The notes: generated by a model from the sequence alone, not told the origin. 58,918 bases of DNA from Paenibacillus sp. MZ04-78.2 (GCF_024213375.1 NZ_JANAVJ010000033.1:1-58918); one strand, 5' to 3'. Positions 26,418-35,905 are shown, numbered from the stretch's first letter. Program-made: numbers and translations.

Positions 26418-27416
26418 ATGAACTTGCTAATCTTGGGTGGTACCCGGTTTCTGGGAAGGGCTTTGGCGGAGGCGGCGCTGGATCGGGGGCATACGTTGAC
26501 GCTCTTTCATCGCGGCCGGCACAGTCAAGACGCATTTCCCGAAGCAGAGCACCTTATAGGGGACCGGGAAAGCGAGCTAGAGCTGTTGCGCGGCAGAACC
26601 TGGGATGCGGTGATCGACACGTGCGGCATTGTTCCCCGCGTCGTACGCTCCTCGGTAGAACTGCTGAAGGACCGGGTAGGACATTATACGTTTATTTCGT
26701 CCGCATCGGTGTATGAGGATCTAACGCGGTTACACATCGGGGAAGACGCCCCTGTCGCAACTCTCTCCGATGAGAGCACTGAGGACGAGACACAGCATTA
26801 CGGCGCGCTCAAAGCGCTTTGCGAGAAAACGATCGAAGCCGCCATGCCCGGCAGAGCGCTGCATATCCGGCCCGGTCTGATCGTCGGCCCGTACGATTAC
26901 TCGGACCGCTTCACGTACTGGCCCCATCGGATCGCACAAGGGGGAGAAGTGCTGGTACCGCCGAAAGAGGGACGTGTTCAGGTCATCGACGTCAGGGACC
27001 TCGCCGCGTGGATTATCCTTTTGGTTGAGAAGCAGACGGTCGGCACGTTTCATGCCAGCGGCAGCGACTTTACGATGGAACAGATTGTCGACGTTTGCGC
27101 CCGGTTCAGCAGCCGTCCCGCCGAGTTCACCTGGGTCACCGAACCGTTCTTGAGAGAGCAGCAGGTCGGCCAATGGATCGAGCTTCCTCTCTGGCTGCAA
27201 AGCGACAGCTTGATCGGCTTGTTCGCCATGGACAATACGAAGGCTTTTGCTTCTGGGCTAACGACCAGACCGTTAATCGATACGGTACGCGACACTCTCG
27301 GATGGGATCGAAGCCGCCCGCCGGAGGAGAAGCGCGAAGCCGGACTGGACCCGGCCCGCGAGGCGGAGCTGCTCCGCCTGTGGCATAGCAGGGATGCCGC
27401 CGCTCCTCGCCCTTGA
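26418..27416 (+). CDS. NAD-dependent epimerase/dehydratase (extended SDR)
   Basis: 332 residues. N-terminal dinucleotide motif GGTRFLGRAL, then DTCGI and FISSASVYED in the Rossmann fold and the YGALK active site (Tyr-x3-Lys). The C-terminal half (RPGLIVGPYDYSDRFTYWPHRIA, RVQVIDVRDLAAWII) is typical of nucleotide-sugar-type SDRs of the mRNA-binding-like/isoflavone-reductase-like group. Soluble; substrate unknown. AAGGCGGTGG serves as ribosome site. Single-gene unit with its own promoter, facing the AraC gene. Confidence 0.88.
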   Translation: MNLLILGGTRFLGRALAEAALDRGHTLTLFHRGRHSQDAFPEAEHLIGDRESELELLRGRTWDAVIDTCGIVPRVVRSSVELLKDRVGHYTFISSASVYEDLTRLHIGEDAPVATLSDESTEDETQHYGALKALCEKTIEAAMPGRALHIRPGLIVGPYDYSDRFTYWPHRIAQGGEVLVPPKEGRVQVIDVRDLAAWIILLVEKQTVGTFHASGSDFTMEQIVDVCARFSSRPAEFTWVTEPFLREQQVGQWIELPLWLQSDSLIGLFAMDNTKAFASGLTTRPLIDTVRDTLGWDRSRPPEEKREAGLDPAREAELLRLWHSRDAAAPRP

Positions 27417-27480
27417 CCTTCGCAACCCGCTGCAAGCTGACGGGCGGTTCGCTTCTTTCATCGGCTATGCGGCCATGGGG

Positions 27481-28383
27481 CTACGAGCAGCCATCGTGCT
27501 TCGGCTTGTAATCGCTCGGGGCTTGACCGGTCCATCGGCGGAATTGCCGGGAGAAATGGCTCGCGGATTGAAACCCGAGCCGCTCGGCGATTTCCGCCAT
27601 CGGCAGGTTCGTCGTCACCAGCAGTTCCTTCGCCAGACTCAGCTTTCTTCGGCTGACGTACTGTTTTGGCGACAGGCCGTACACCTTGGAGAACAGCTTC
27701 GAGCATTGGCTGCGGCTCAGATGAAGCTCCTCTGCCACGGCGGAAATCGTCGCTTCTTCACGAAAGCTTCCGGCCAGCCGCTCCTCGATCGCATGAGCCA
27801 CATCGATTGCGAATAAAGTAGCCTCTTTGGACGAAGCTTGACCGGCGTTCGCATCCCGCTCCCGGATTAACGCAAGCACATCCCGAACGATGAGAAGCGT
27901 GTACGCTTGCAGCAGCAGCCGGTCCTCGAACCGGGGGTTCAGCTCCTCGCGCCAAGGCATGTCCCCATCCGTATCGGGAGCGACGTACTGCCGCATCATG
28001 TCTTCCAATTCCTGAACATAGAATGAAAGCTTCCCGCAGTTCGCAGATCCGGACGGAATATGGGAAAAAGGCGCAGCCCCCAGCACGCTCCGCACCTCCG
28101 CGTCGTCCAAGTCGAAATGCACGTTGAAGAACCGGTAATGCGAGGTTGCGGCTGCCGCGGATTCGTGACGGATGCCCGATTTGATCAGCAGCCAATCCCC
28201 TGGACGAAGTAACAAGGAAGTCCGGTTAATTTCGTGCACCGATTCGCCCTCCAGGCAGCAGATCAATTCGTACAAATGATGATGATGCCGCGGGTACCGC
28301 CAACCCGGCGGCTTGATGCCGAAGTGACAGCCGGTCACCTGCAGCGTCTGTGTCATATTAGGAAAATGGTATAAACGGTCCAT
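27481..28383 (-). CDS. AraC-family regulator
   Basis: About 300 residues. The N-terminal cupin sensor shows RYPRHHHHLYELICCLEG and LLLRPGDWLLIKSG; the C-terminal pair of HTHs covers ISAVAEELHLSRSQCSKLFS and MAEIAERLGFQSASHFSRQF, ending in the conserved F-RR-G-P-YK pattern. ATG 28383 has AAGGGAG upstream; the frame stays open to 28482. It is downstream of the GH35 gene on the same strand, so a role as sugar-responsive activator of that gene is likely. Confidence 0.9.
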   Translation of the reverse strand: MDRLYHFPNMTQTLQVTGCHFGIKPPGWRYPRHHHHLYELICCLEGESVHEINRTSLLLRPGDWLLIKSGIRHESAAAATSHYRFFNVHFDLDDAEVRSVLGAAPFSHIPSGSANCGKLSFYVQELEDMMRQYVAPDTDGDMPWREELNPRFEDRLLLQAYTLLIVRDVLALIRERDANAGQASSKEATLFAIDVAHAIEERLAGSFREEATISAVAEELHLSRSQCSKLFSKVYGLSPKQYVSRRKLSLAKELLVTTNLPMAEIAERLGFQSASHFSRQFRRWTGQAPSDYKPKHDGCS

Positions 28384-28489
28384 GCCAGTGACAGCTCCCT
28401 TCTGGCCAAATCCACGCTTTCCCCCAATGTAACACGTTTCGCAGGCTGGCGTCATCTCGTTGCCGGCATCCAAGATCTCCACAAACTAT

Positions 28490-28526
28490 AAAAAAACGGC
28501 GCCAACCTTTTAAACAGGTCGACACC
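28490..28526 (-). terminator. Terminator between GH35 and AraC genes
   Basis: Eleven pairs including G-U wobbles (GGTGTCGACCT with AGGTTGGCGCC) and a T7 tail on the minus strand, 18 bases after the GH35 stop. Confidence 0.75.
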
Positions 28527-28543
28527 AGCTTCATAGTACCTTA

Positions 28544-30319
28544 TTATACCGTTACCTGCGATACCGGTCCGAGCTCTGGCCGGTCCGTGAACGTCAGCTC
28601 TCGCTTCTCTGTTCCATGAAGCTCGAACACGACGATCTCGTTCTCGCCTTGCCGCAGCAGCGGCGCAGGAATATACAGCGTCTGCTGCGGCCCGCGCTTC
28701 CAGTAACGTCCCAGATGGAAGCCGTTGACGAACACGATGCCTTTGTCCCAGCCATCCAAGCGCAGGAACGTATCCGCCGGCTGTCCCTCGATCGGCAGCA
28801 CCGCGCGGTAAAAGCCCGGGTATCCCGGCTCCGCTTCCTTCCCGTCAAAGCTGACCGAAGCTACGTCCTCCAGCGGCAGCGGATAGATATTCCAGCCGAA
28901 CAGGAACTGGTTGCCGTGGCGCACGCCTTCCGTAATGCCTTTGCGGTCGAGCATGAACGGTCCGTAGTTGATGCGGCCCATATTTTCGACCAAAATGCGC
29001 AGCGTCGCTCCACCCTCCGGCACGGCAAAAGCCACCTTCTTGCTCGGGTCCCACCGCTCGATCACGCCCAAGAACTCGTCGTTCACATAAACCAGCGCCC
29101 GGTCGCGGCAATCCTGCAGCACGAGCTCCCGTTCCTCCCGCGGCCCCGTGATGAACGTTTCGTACAGGATGAACCCGTCGTTTTGTCCGACCGCTTCCAT
29201 CGGCTCCGGGCAAGTACGGCGGACCGCATCCGACAGGCTGTCCAGTTGCCCGAACAGCGAAGCCGCTTCGCGAACCGGCACGCTTCCGTAGGCGGCCTTC
29301 GGAATCGGCCGCGGCAGCTCCAGCGGCGGCAGCTCCACGTAGCGGGACAGCGTTTCCCGCACCGCGTAAAACTTATCCGTCGGCTCGCCGGATTCGTTTA
29401 GCGGCACATCGTAATCGTAGCTGGTGATCGTCGGCTCGTAATGATCGCGCTGTGGACAGTTCGCTCCGCTCATATAGCCGAAGTTCGTTCCGCCGTGGAA
29501 CATGTAGAAATTGACCGAAGCGCCAAGACGGAGCATATCGTCGAATACGTCCGCTACGTCCTTCGCATCCCGCGTATGGTGTTGCTCGCCCCAATGGTCG
29601 AACCAGCCGTTCCAATATTCCATGCACATGATTGGTCCGTCCGGCTGGTATTTCCGCAGCATCTCGAACGCTTCCTCCGCCCGGGACCCGAAGTTCACCG
29701 TCTCCAGCACGCCGGGAATCATGCCGCCCTGCAGCATGAAGTGCTCCGGCCCGTCGGAGGTGAACAGCAGCACGTCCATTCCCCGCTGCAGCATCGCATC
29801 CTTCAAATAAACCAGGTACGCCCGGTCGTTCCCGTAGCTACCGTACTCGTTTTCAACCTGCATCGCGATAATCGGGCCGCCGTTCGTGCACAGCAGCGGC
29901 TTGAGCAGCGGAAGCAACACGTCATAGTACGCGTCGACGCGGTCAAGATACGGCCGGTGCATGCAGCGCACCCGCATGCCCGGATCGGCGAGCAGCCAGG
30001 CCGGCAGCCCGCCGAATTCCCACTCCGCGCAAATGTACGGGCTCGGCCGCACGATCACGTGCAGACCGACCTCGCCGGCAATCTCAACAAAACGAACCAC
30101 GTCCGCCAGTCCGTCAAAACGGAACTGACCCGGCTTTGGCTCGTGAAGATTCCAAGGAATATACGTTTCTACAGTATTGAAGCAGCAGGCTTTCAGCTTA
30201 AGCAGGCGATCCCGCCAATACTCGGGCACCACCCGGAAATAATGAATCGCGCCGGAAACAAGACGGATCGGTTTCCCGTCCAGACAAAATTGCCCGTTTT
30301 GCACATCAAACGTCGCCAT
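28544..30319 (-). CDS. Glycoside hydrolase family 35 beta-galactosidase
   Basis: 591 residues. The barrel starts with FCLDGKPIRLVSGAIHYFRV and continues with VETYIPWNLHEPKPGQF, VIVRPSPYICAEWEFGGLPAWLL, the acid/base Glu in AMQVENEYGSYG and the nucleophile region CMEYWNGWFDHWG; jelly-roll domains follow (GYPGFYRAVLPIEG, NGFHLGRYWKRGPQQTLY). No signal peptide, so it acts in the cytoplasm on imported galactosides. ATG 30319 has AAAGGG upstream; the frame open to 30520 precedes the likely promoter. An inverted repeat flanks the promoter area. Confidence 0.95.
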   Translation of the reverse strand: MATFDVQNGQFCLDGKPIRLVSGAIHYFRVVPEYWRDRLLKLKACCFNTVETYIPWNLHEPKPGQFRFDGLADVVRFVEIAGEVGLHVIVRPSPYICAEWEFGGLPAWLLADPGMRVRCMHRPYLDRVDAYYDVLLPLLKPLLCTNGGPIIAMQVENEYGSYGNDRAYLVYLKDAMLQRGMDVLLFTSDGPEHFMLQGGMIPGVLETVNFGSRAEEAFEMLRKYQPDGPIMCMEYWNGWFDHWGEQHHTRDAKDVADVFDDMLRLGASVNFYMFHGGTNFGYMSGANCPQRDHYEPTITSYDYDVPLNESGEPTDKFYAVRETLSRYVELPPLELPRPIPKAAYGSVPVREAASLFGQLDSLSDAVRRTCPEPMEAVGQNDGFILYETFITGPREERELVLQDCRDRALVYVNDEFLGVIERWDPSKKVAFAVPEGGATLRILVENMGRINYGPFMLDRKGITEGVRHGNQFLFGWNIYPLPLEDVASVSFDGKEAEPGYPGFYRAVLPIEGQPADTFLRLDGWDKGIVFVNGFHLGRYWKRGPQQTLYIPAPLLRQGENEIVVFELHGTEKRELTFTDRPELGPVSQVTV

Positions 30320-30336
30320 AAGAGCACCCTTTCTGC

Positions 30337-30383
30337 ATTCGGTATTTCCCTTTATCTTAGAACGTCCGCAGACAATACCGAAT
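30337..30383 (-). promoter_or_regulatory. Inverted-repeat operator at the GH35 promoter
   Basis: Perfect 10-base arms ATTCGGTATT (30337-30346) and AATACCGAAT (30374-30383), 27 bases apart, directly upstream of the GH35 ribosome site. The wide spacing suits two monomers or DNA looping; the neighbouring AraC protein is a candidate ligand. Confidence 0.6.
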
Positions 30384-30477
30384 AGCCAAAGCGTCCGATT
30401 ATTTGACCTTTTTTTCCGTTGGTCGGGTAGTGTAGGGCTGGAAAGGAAACAGATATTCTTGCAGCTGGGTGGGATAC

Positions 30478-30515
30478 AAAAAAATCCTTGGAGGGAATTA
30501 TCCCCCACAAGGATT
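30478..30515 (-). terminator. Terminator of the DUF3885 gene
   Basis: ATCCTTG.GGGG/.CCC.CAAGGAT stem with a T7 tail on the minus strand. The stem includes the last codons and stop of the gene. Confidence 0.8.
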
Positions 30516-31160
30516 ATCAAGAAATATTTTATCTATTCGACTTCGGTCATAATCTAATATCCAGTTATTATATTTGTCATAAACTACTCTTAACGTCTTT
30601 GTATCATCTGCTACAACATCCATACCTCTGTCATCGTAGACATAAAATATGGATTTTTTCGTTTCATTGACCAAAAAGATATCTCCAACAATATGCGGCT
30701 CGTATCCCATTTCTCGATTTGCAATTGCACCCAATAATTCTTCCACCTTCAAATCTTTCGCTTTAACCTTTGTGCAATATCGTAACGTAACAGTATCGTC
30801 GTCATTTTCATCCGGGTCTTTATAGCGAAATTCTTGCTCTAGCTTATCAATATCTTCTTTTCTGACTCCAGACGCATACGCCAGAAATAGTTCATAAACA
30901 TCCTTCTCAAAAGAAGCGACCGGATTTTCACCCCAACTATCAACAAAAACTGTTAAATATACGTCATCAGTTGGCTGATTCAGTTCGTTAAATATGGACA
31001 ATGCCCTATGAATTACTCTTTCGACCCTACTTTGCTCATTAAGATTGCCCCCTAGTTCAAATCTAATAGCAATTTCAGAACTGTAAAAAAGGGGGCTTTT
31101 TAATTGAAGACCAGGAAATTTACTGGATATAAACTCATCTAACTGATTATTATAACCCAT
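30498..31160 (-). CDS. DUF3885-family protein
   Basis: A 220-residue acidic soluble protein. The C-terminal part (IFYVYDDRGMDVVADDTKTLRVVYDKYNNWILDYDRSRID) matches the DUF3885 ending, and the N-terminal half has the RFELGG and YLTVFVDSWGE segments seen with it. The function of the family is not established. Placed two genes downstream of an RHS toxin gene on the same strand, it may be an immunity-type protein, perhaps an orphan from an earlier toxin tip. It has its own terminator. Confidence 0.75.
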   Translation of the reverse strand: MGYNNQLDEFISSKFPGLQLKSPLFYSSEIAIRFELGGNLNEQSRVERVIHRALSIFNELNQPTDDVYLTVFVDSWGENPVASFEKDVYELFLAYASGVRKEDIDKLEQEFRYKDPDENDDDTVTLRYCTKVKAKDLKVEELLGAIANREMGYEPHIVGDIFLVNETKKSIFYVYDDRGMDVVADDTKTLRVVYDKYNNWILDYDRSRIDKIFLDNPCGG

Positions 31161-31400
31161 TCATTCACCGCCCATGATTTGTATATGACGGAAAGGGGGG
31201 ACATTCCCCCTCCACCATATCACTAATTCAGTTTTAGTAGTTATGACTTCGCCGCCAACAGTAATATTATACTTTTAATATATTTTTCAAGCATTGCATG
31301 TGAGTACAGGCATATTAGGGGAATATCATACGGGGAAGATGAGGGTTATGTTTAGTTATCTTCGGCCGCCCGATTTATTCGGCAATGGGTAGGGATAAAG

Positions 31401-31429
31401 AAAAAACCTTGAGGATTGTCCCCCAAGGT
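31401..31429 (-). terminator. Terminator after the Cys-rich gene
   Basis: ACCTTGgGG/CCtCAAGGT stem and T6 tail on the minus strand, 10 bases after the stop. Confidence 0.8.
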
Positions 31430-31438
31430 CACATCATG

Positions 31439-31711
31439 CTACATAGAAATATCCACATTGATTCTTTTTAGCTGAACTGCTAAGTTCCAATTCAAAGGTT
31501 TTGGTTTTGACGAGCTAAACCAGTTAGCCCCCTTACTTAGCCACCTAATCCTATATTCTTCAATTGACTCTGGATTGTCCTTTGCATCATCATCAAACCC
31601 AGACTCAAACCCACAACAACTACATATTTCATAAGTTGGAAAACCATCTTTATCCCATTGAGGATAACTCAATTCATTATAACCACAGACTGCACAAATA
31701 TATTTACTCAT
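31439..31711 (-). CDS. Small Cys-rich protein, candidate RHS immunity
   Basis: 90 residues. The N-terminus has two CxxC-type knuckles (YICAVCGYNEL and ICSCCGFE) suggesting one zinc site, followed by FDDDAKDNPESIEEYRIRWLSKGANWF. GAGGATG precedes ATG 31711. It begins 20 bases after the stop of the RHS toxin gene, the position normally held by the cognate immunity gene. CPCC-type proteins have this kind of start, but I am not sure of the family. Confidence 0.7.
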   Translation of the reverse strand: MSKYICAVCGYNELSYPQWDKDGFPTYEICSCCGFESGFDDDAKDNPESIEEYRIRWLSKGANWFSSSKPKPLNWNLAVQLKRINVDISM

Positions 31712-31730
31712 AATGACATCCTCTTACTCT

Positions 31731-34700
31731 TTATGGATTGGCTGTTGTAATCCTCATGAAATAATTGTAACCAGCATTTGGGTCACTACTTCCAAATTTA
31801 GGTTTATAAAGACTCCCTATCGTACCATCACTATGGACAAATACCATATCGTTATTGCCTCTATTAAAAATCACCTTTGAACTTCCCTGATATCTTTCAA
31901 TAATATTTACTCCATCGACTTTTGATGTTGCTAAGTCATAAGCAAAATTATAATAATCGTGTTTTGTAAAGTCATCTCCATATTCCCTCGCACCTCCGCT
32001 TTTACCAAGAACATGTTTGTCATAATGGTTATCAAAATTTCTAAAACCACTATAACAATTCGTATTATGCACCCAAATCCCAAGGTCACTGACAAAGTAC
32101 GTATGGAACTCATCAACTGTCATGTTGTAAACTGTGACGTGCTTCTGTTCAAGTTCAATGCTGTCTACACTGAGTGTATTCCCATCGCTCTGAACAAGCA
32201 AGTCACCGGGTTTGAGGTCTTTGACGAACGTCCATCCTTTGTTTTTTACATAGAACGGATGATTAAAGGTTGCTTCAATCGTTTGGCCGCCCACGTGGAT
32301 TTTGTAAATCTCATCCGTCTCATGGTTAAACGTAGCCGAAACCTCTTTATACGCCACTGCTCCGGTTTCATCAGACTTAGCGAGAACCTTATCCCCTACC
32401 TCGATTTCCTCGATAGGTTTCTCCCCTTTATCCGTGAGAACCTTCGTCCCGGCGGTAAAGCAGTTGCACCCGTTGACCAGCTTCTTAGCGGTATTTTCCG
32501 CTTTTTTCATCCATGGCCCCATAAACAAACGCTCAAGCTGCTTCTCCACGGCGATGACGCCTTTGGTCGCATACTTGCCCGCATGCTTCAATCCCGGAAT
32601 CGGGATCAGGCTCAGCGCACTGCCGATACCTTCCGCCCAGCGGTCTCCTGTAGACAAGCGTTCACCAGTTACGAAGTTGGTGCCCAGGAACGCTTGCTGG
32701 AAGCCTTTGAGCGTGCCTACCCACGGTACTGCATCGACGAGGAAGTTGCCTCCCTGCAAGAGGAACGACGAATCGCCATCCCGGCTCAGGCCGAACGGGT
32801 CCACATAGGAGACCGGATTGCCGTTGACATAAGCGTACCGGTTTAGCGTCGAAGCCTCGGAGATCGTTCCGGTCACGACGTCGCGGTTGACGAAACGTTT
32901 GATCTCCGGCTGGTAATATCGGGCTCTCATGTAGTACAAGCCATTCGGGTCCGTCATGACCCCGTCGCGTCCGTTGTATTGGAACGGGTTGTCTGTGTTC
33001 CCTTCGTGCTTCAACGTTTCCCCGTACGGGCCGTACGTGTAACGATCCGTCACTTGTCCCTTGGCGTCGGTCAAGGCGATCGTACTGCCGCGGCGGTCGT
33101 AATGATACGTCCGGTATTCACCCGACGCTTCTTCCCGGCCGAGCAGTCCCAGACCGTAGACATAGTAAGCCTTGGCCTTTCCTTGGTCGTCCTTCTCCAT
33201 CAGCACCTGCGGCAGCCAAGCGTTCGGGTTCACAACATACCGCGTGGTCTGTCCGCCCGAAGTCACGGCAATGCGCTGGTTCTCGGCATTATAAGCGTAG
33301 CTTACTCCGCCTGCCGCAATCAACCGGTTGCGCGCATCGTAACGATATTCCTGCATCGTCCCGCCGAGTGGACCCCCAATCATGTTCCCATTCGGATCGT
33401 AGGTGACAGGGTTTCCGTTAAACGTCGCAAGGCGGTTATCCGACGTATACGTCATGGCGATATTTCCCGGAACCGAACCAGAAAGACTCGTCATGGAAGC
33501 ATATGTTGCCGAGGTGACCGTTCCTGCCGCGCTTCGTCCATACACAGCCGCCGTGACTCCTTGCGCTCGGAGGCTCGCAGCTTCATTGCGCTCTTGAATG
33601 ACGTTGCCCGCTTCATCGTATCCAAATTGATATTGGCTGATATAGCTGCCGCCCGCGGCGCGGTCCCACAGCTTCATCAACTGACCGGCTGCGTCATAGT
33701 CCCGGGTCTCCACGCTGCCGTCCGGGCGGGTGGTGGTCAGAAGGCGGCCGTTCGCATCGTATCCGTACGCGGTTTTGCGTCCCGCCCAGTCTGTCACTTC
33801 CTTCATGCGGCCGGCGGCATCGTACGTATAAGTTACTTTTTTCCCATCGGGATAGGTCAATGTCGTCAACTGGCCGATTTCGTTATAGCCGTATTGCAGC
33901 ACATTCCCATCGGTATCCGTATACTTGATCACCCGATCCAGTTTATCGTATTCCCGGGTAGCCGTTTTTCCCGACTGATCCGTAACGGCCGTGATGTTGC
34001 CGTTCGCATCGTACGTGTATGTCGCAGACCCTTCGGGATCGGTAAACCGGTCGAGCCTTCCGGCTTGGTCGTAACGGTAAGCCGTAGCTTGTCCGCGTCC
34101 GTTCGTCTCTTGTTCAAGCCGTCCGTTCGCATCGTAAGCATAGGTATGAGCATGGCCCGCGGCATTCGTCTCGCTGAGCAGCCGCCCTGCTTTATCATAG
34201 ACGTACTTCGTTTCATTGCGATTCGGGTCGGCAACGCCGGTAATTTGGCTGACCGCGTCAAAAATTTGCGCGGCTTTCCCTTGCTTGGCGTCGGTAACCT
34301 CGACCAGACGGTTTAACTTATCGTAGGCGAGCTGCGTCTGGCGTCCTTTCGGATCGGTCCACTGGGTTAGCCGGTTTAATGCATCGAACTGCTGTGTGAC
34401 TTTGCGGTTCAAAGCGTCCGTGATGGTGACCGGATTGCCCTTCGCATCGAACTCCACCGACCTGATTTTACGATTCATCGCATCATAGACGGCTATCATT
34501 CGATCCTTGACGTCGTATTCATAGCGGGTGGATTCGCCAAGCGCATTGGTCGACCGCACCGGTCGGCCCTTCGCATCGTAGGCGTACAGATTGCTGTGAC
34601 CGAGTGCATTCGTTTCTTTCACCAAGCGGCCTTCGCCATCGTACTCGAAGCGGGTTTCTTGGTTCAGCGCATTTTTCACGCTGGTAAGATTTCCGTTGCC

Positions 34701-35561
34701 GTCGTAGAAATACTGCGTCACGTTTCCTTTGGCATCTGTTTCCGTCAACGGGTTCCCCATCGGATCGTACGTGTACGAAACCGTCTGTCCTGCCGGGTCC
34801 GTGACGCTGAGCACCAGGTCGTTCGCATTATAGGTCAGCACGGTCTCTTTGCCGTCATTTCCCTTGATCCCGACGACGCGACCGGCGGCATCGTAAGAGT
34901 AAGTGACCTTATTGCCTTCCTGATTGGTTACGGAAGTAAGCAAACCATTGGTGTAGCCGTAGGTCGTTTGCCTGGACAAAGCATCGGTTGCTTGAGTCAT
35001 TAACCCGTTCGTATCATACGTATAGGTCGTTAGATGACCTTCCGGATCGGCTACCCCGATCAATCGGCCTTTGGCATCATAATGGCTGACGATCTGCTCG
35101 TTCTGCGGATTGGTGACCGTGAGCAAGTTGCTGTCGTCATCGTAGGTCATGGTTACTTTCTGACCGGATGCGTCCGTCACGCTAAGCAGGTTCCCCCTGC
35201 CGTCATACGCAAACGTATCCGTCTTGCGTTCCGCATCCGTCACCTGCGTCCGGTTGCCTTCGCTGTCATAGGTGTAGCTCGTTTCCTGACCGAGCGCATC
35301 CCGAACGCCAAGCAGCTGGTAGTTCTTATCGTGGGTCAACACGTTGACGCTGCCTTCACGATCGGTAACCGCCGTAACGAGGGTGCCGTCCTTCTCGACA
35401 TACTCGAACTTCGTAGCGCGATGCCCGGCTACGGCATCCTGCTGCGCAATGATCCGGCCCTGGCTGTCGTACGTATTGCTGAATGTCCGGGTGCCTTGCT
35501 CCGTTGCCGTGAGAATGCGGCCTTTGTCGTCATAGCTGTATACCGTTTCCTGACCTGCGGG
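31731..35561 (-). CDS. RHS polymorphic toxin with Hint domain, 5'-truncated
   Basis: About 50 YD/RHS repeats (YTYDANGR, YRYDQAGRL and similar), the RHS core (YYMRARYYQPEIKRFVNRD, YAYVNGNPVSYVDPFG), a pre-toxin segment (VDAVPWVGTLKGFQQAFLG), a Hint autoprocessing domain of about 140 residues (CNCFTAGTKVLTDKG, HPFYVKNKGW, ending in GIWVHNTNC) and a 107-residue toxin tip starting YSGFRNFDNHYDKHVLG. The repeats begin abruptly: the frame is closed by a TGA at 35562-35564 with repeat homology running right up to it. The only standard start is GTG 35342, inside the barrel, without a ribosome site. Signal and export parts are missing, so it is probably silent or rearranged. The tip is possibly an RNase; unproven. 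Confidence 0.85.
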   Translation of the reverse strand, partial: PAGQETVYSYDDKGRILTATEQGTRTFSNTYDSQGRIIAQQDAVAGHRATKFEYVEKDGTLVTAVTDREGSVNVLTHDKNYQLLGVRDALGQETSYTYDSEGNRTQVTDAERKTDTFAYDGRGNLLSVTDASGQKVTMTYDDDSNLLTVTNPQNEQIVSHYDAKGRLIGVADPEGHLTTYTYDTNGLMTQATDALSRQTTYGYTNGLLTSVTNQEGNKVTYSYDAAGRVVGIKGNDGKETVLTYNANDLVLSVTDPAGQTVSYTYDPMGNPLTETDAKGNVTQYFYDGNGNLTSVKNALNQETRFEYDGEGRLVKETNALGHSNLYAYDAKGRPVRSTNALGESTRYEYDVKDRMIAVYDAMNRKIRSVEFDAKGNPVTITDALNRKVTQQFDALNRLTQWTDPKGRQTQLAYDKLNRLVEVTDAKQGKAAQIFDAVSQITGVADPNRNETKYVYDKAGRLLSETNAAGHAHTYAYDANGRLEQETNGRGQATAYRYDQAGRLDRFTDPEGSATYTYDANGNITAVTDQSGKTATREYDKLDRVIKYTDTDGNVLQYGYNEIGQLTTLTYPDGKKVTYTYDAAGRMKEVTDWAGRKTAYGYDANGRLLTTTRPDGSVETRDYDAAGQLMKLWDRAAGGSYISQYQFGYDEAGNVIQERNEAASLRAQGVTAAVYGRSAAGTVTSATYASMTSLSGSVPGNIAMTYTSDNRLATFNGNPVTYDPNGNMIGGPLGGTMQEYRYDARNRLIAAGGVSYAYNAENQRIAVTSGGQTTRYVVNPNAWLPQVLMEKDDQGKAKAYYVYGLGLLGREEASGEYRTYHYDRRGSTIALTDAKGQVTDRYTYGPYGETLKHEGNTDNPFQYNGRDGVMTDPNGLYYMRARYYQPEIKRFVNRDVVTGTISEASTLNRYAYVNGNPVSYVDPFGLSRDGDSSFLLQGGNFLVDAVPWVGTLKGFQQAFLGTNFVTGERLSTGDRWAEGIGSALSLIPIPGLKHAGKYATKGVIAVEKQLERLFMGPWMKKAENTAKKLVNGCNCFTAGTKVLTDKGEKPIEEIEVGDKVLAKSDETGAVAYKEVSATFNHETDEIYKIHVGGQTIEATFNHPFYVKNKGWTFVKDLKPGDLLVQSDGNTLSVDSIELEQKHVTVYNMTVDEFHTYFVSDLGIWVHNTNCYSGFRNFDNHYDKHVLGKSGGAREYGDDFTKHDYYNFAYDLATSKVDGVNIIERYQGSSKVIFNRGNNDMVFVHSDGTIGSLYKPKFGSSDPNAGYNYFMRITTANP

Positions 35562-35770
35562 TCAGTATTATATTAAACATCCATCTCGAAATTCGAAATG
35601 CTACTAATCTCCTATTTTTGCCATGGTAAATGTACACTTGATCCCCCTTTTCCCTTCCCTATTGTAAAAAAATGCACACAATCCGCCCCAATATTTGGAT
35701 AACTTTTCTTTCCTTGGGATATCCTAGAAACAATCATCCTCCAATTTTCGACAAGTTTCGCACATCATTG
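35562..35770. other. AT-rich junction upstream of the truncated RHS gene
   Basis: No coding frame and no RHS similarity, so the missing 5' end of the RHS gene was deleted or moved. No IS ends are recognisable. Confidence 0.5.
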
Positions 35771-35771
35771 C

Positions 35772-35801
35772 TTGACATGGGGGCATTCTTTAAAGTATAG
35801 T
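35772..35801 (+). promoter_or_regulatory. Promoter of the TetR/ABC operon
   Basis: TTGACA, 18 bases, TATAGT; the operator palindrome starts 19 bases after the -10. Confidence 0.75.
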
Positions 35802-35820
35802 AATCCCATCGGAATTAACA

Positions 35821-35840
35821 TTAACTGACTCGTCAGTTAA
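35821..35840. promoter_or_regulatory. TetR operator candidate
   Basis: Perfect 9-base arms TTAACTGAC and GTCAGTTAA around TC. It lies between promoter and coding region of a TetR gene, the classical autoregulation position. Confidence 0.8.
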
Positions 35841-35905
35841 GTGGAGAGGGGCGATGGAAGCTGCCTGCTTTACCGGAGCAAGATCAGAACCGCCGTCAGC
35901 AGCTG

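Noticed and set aside
27136..27461. Small leftward frames opposite the SDR gene end
   Set aside because: Shadows of the SDR coding sequence without ribosome sites.
32979..34316. Long open frame antisense to the RHS gene
   Set aside because: Mirror of the repeated YD codons; Arg/Val/Ile-rich composition without motifs or ribosome site.
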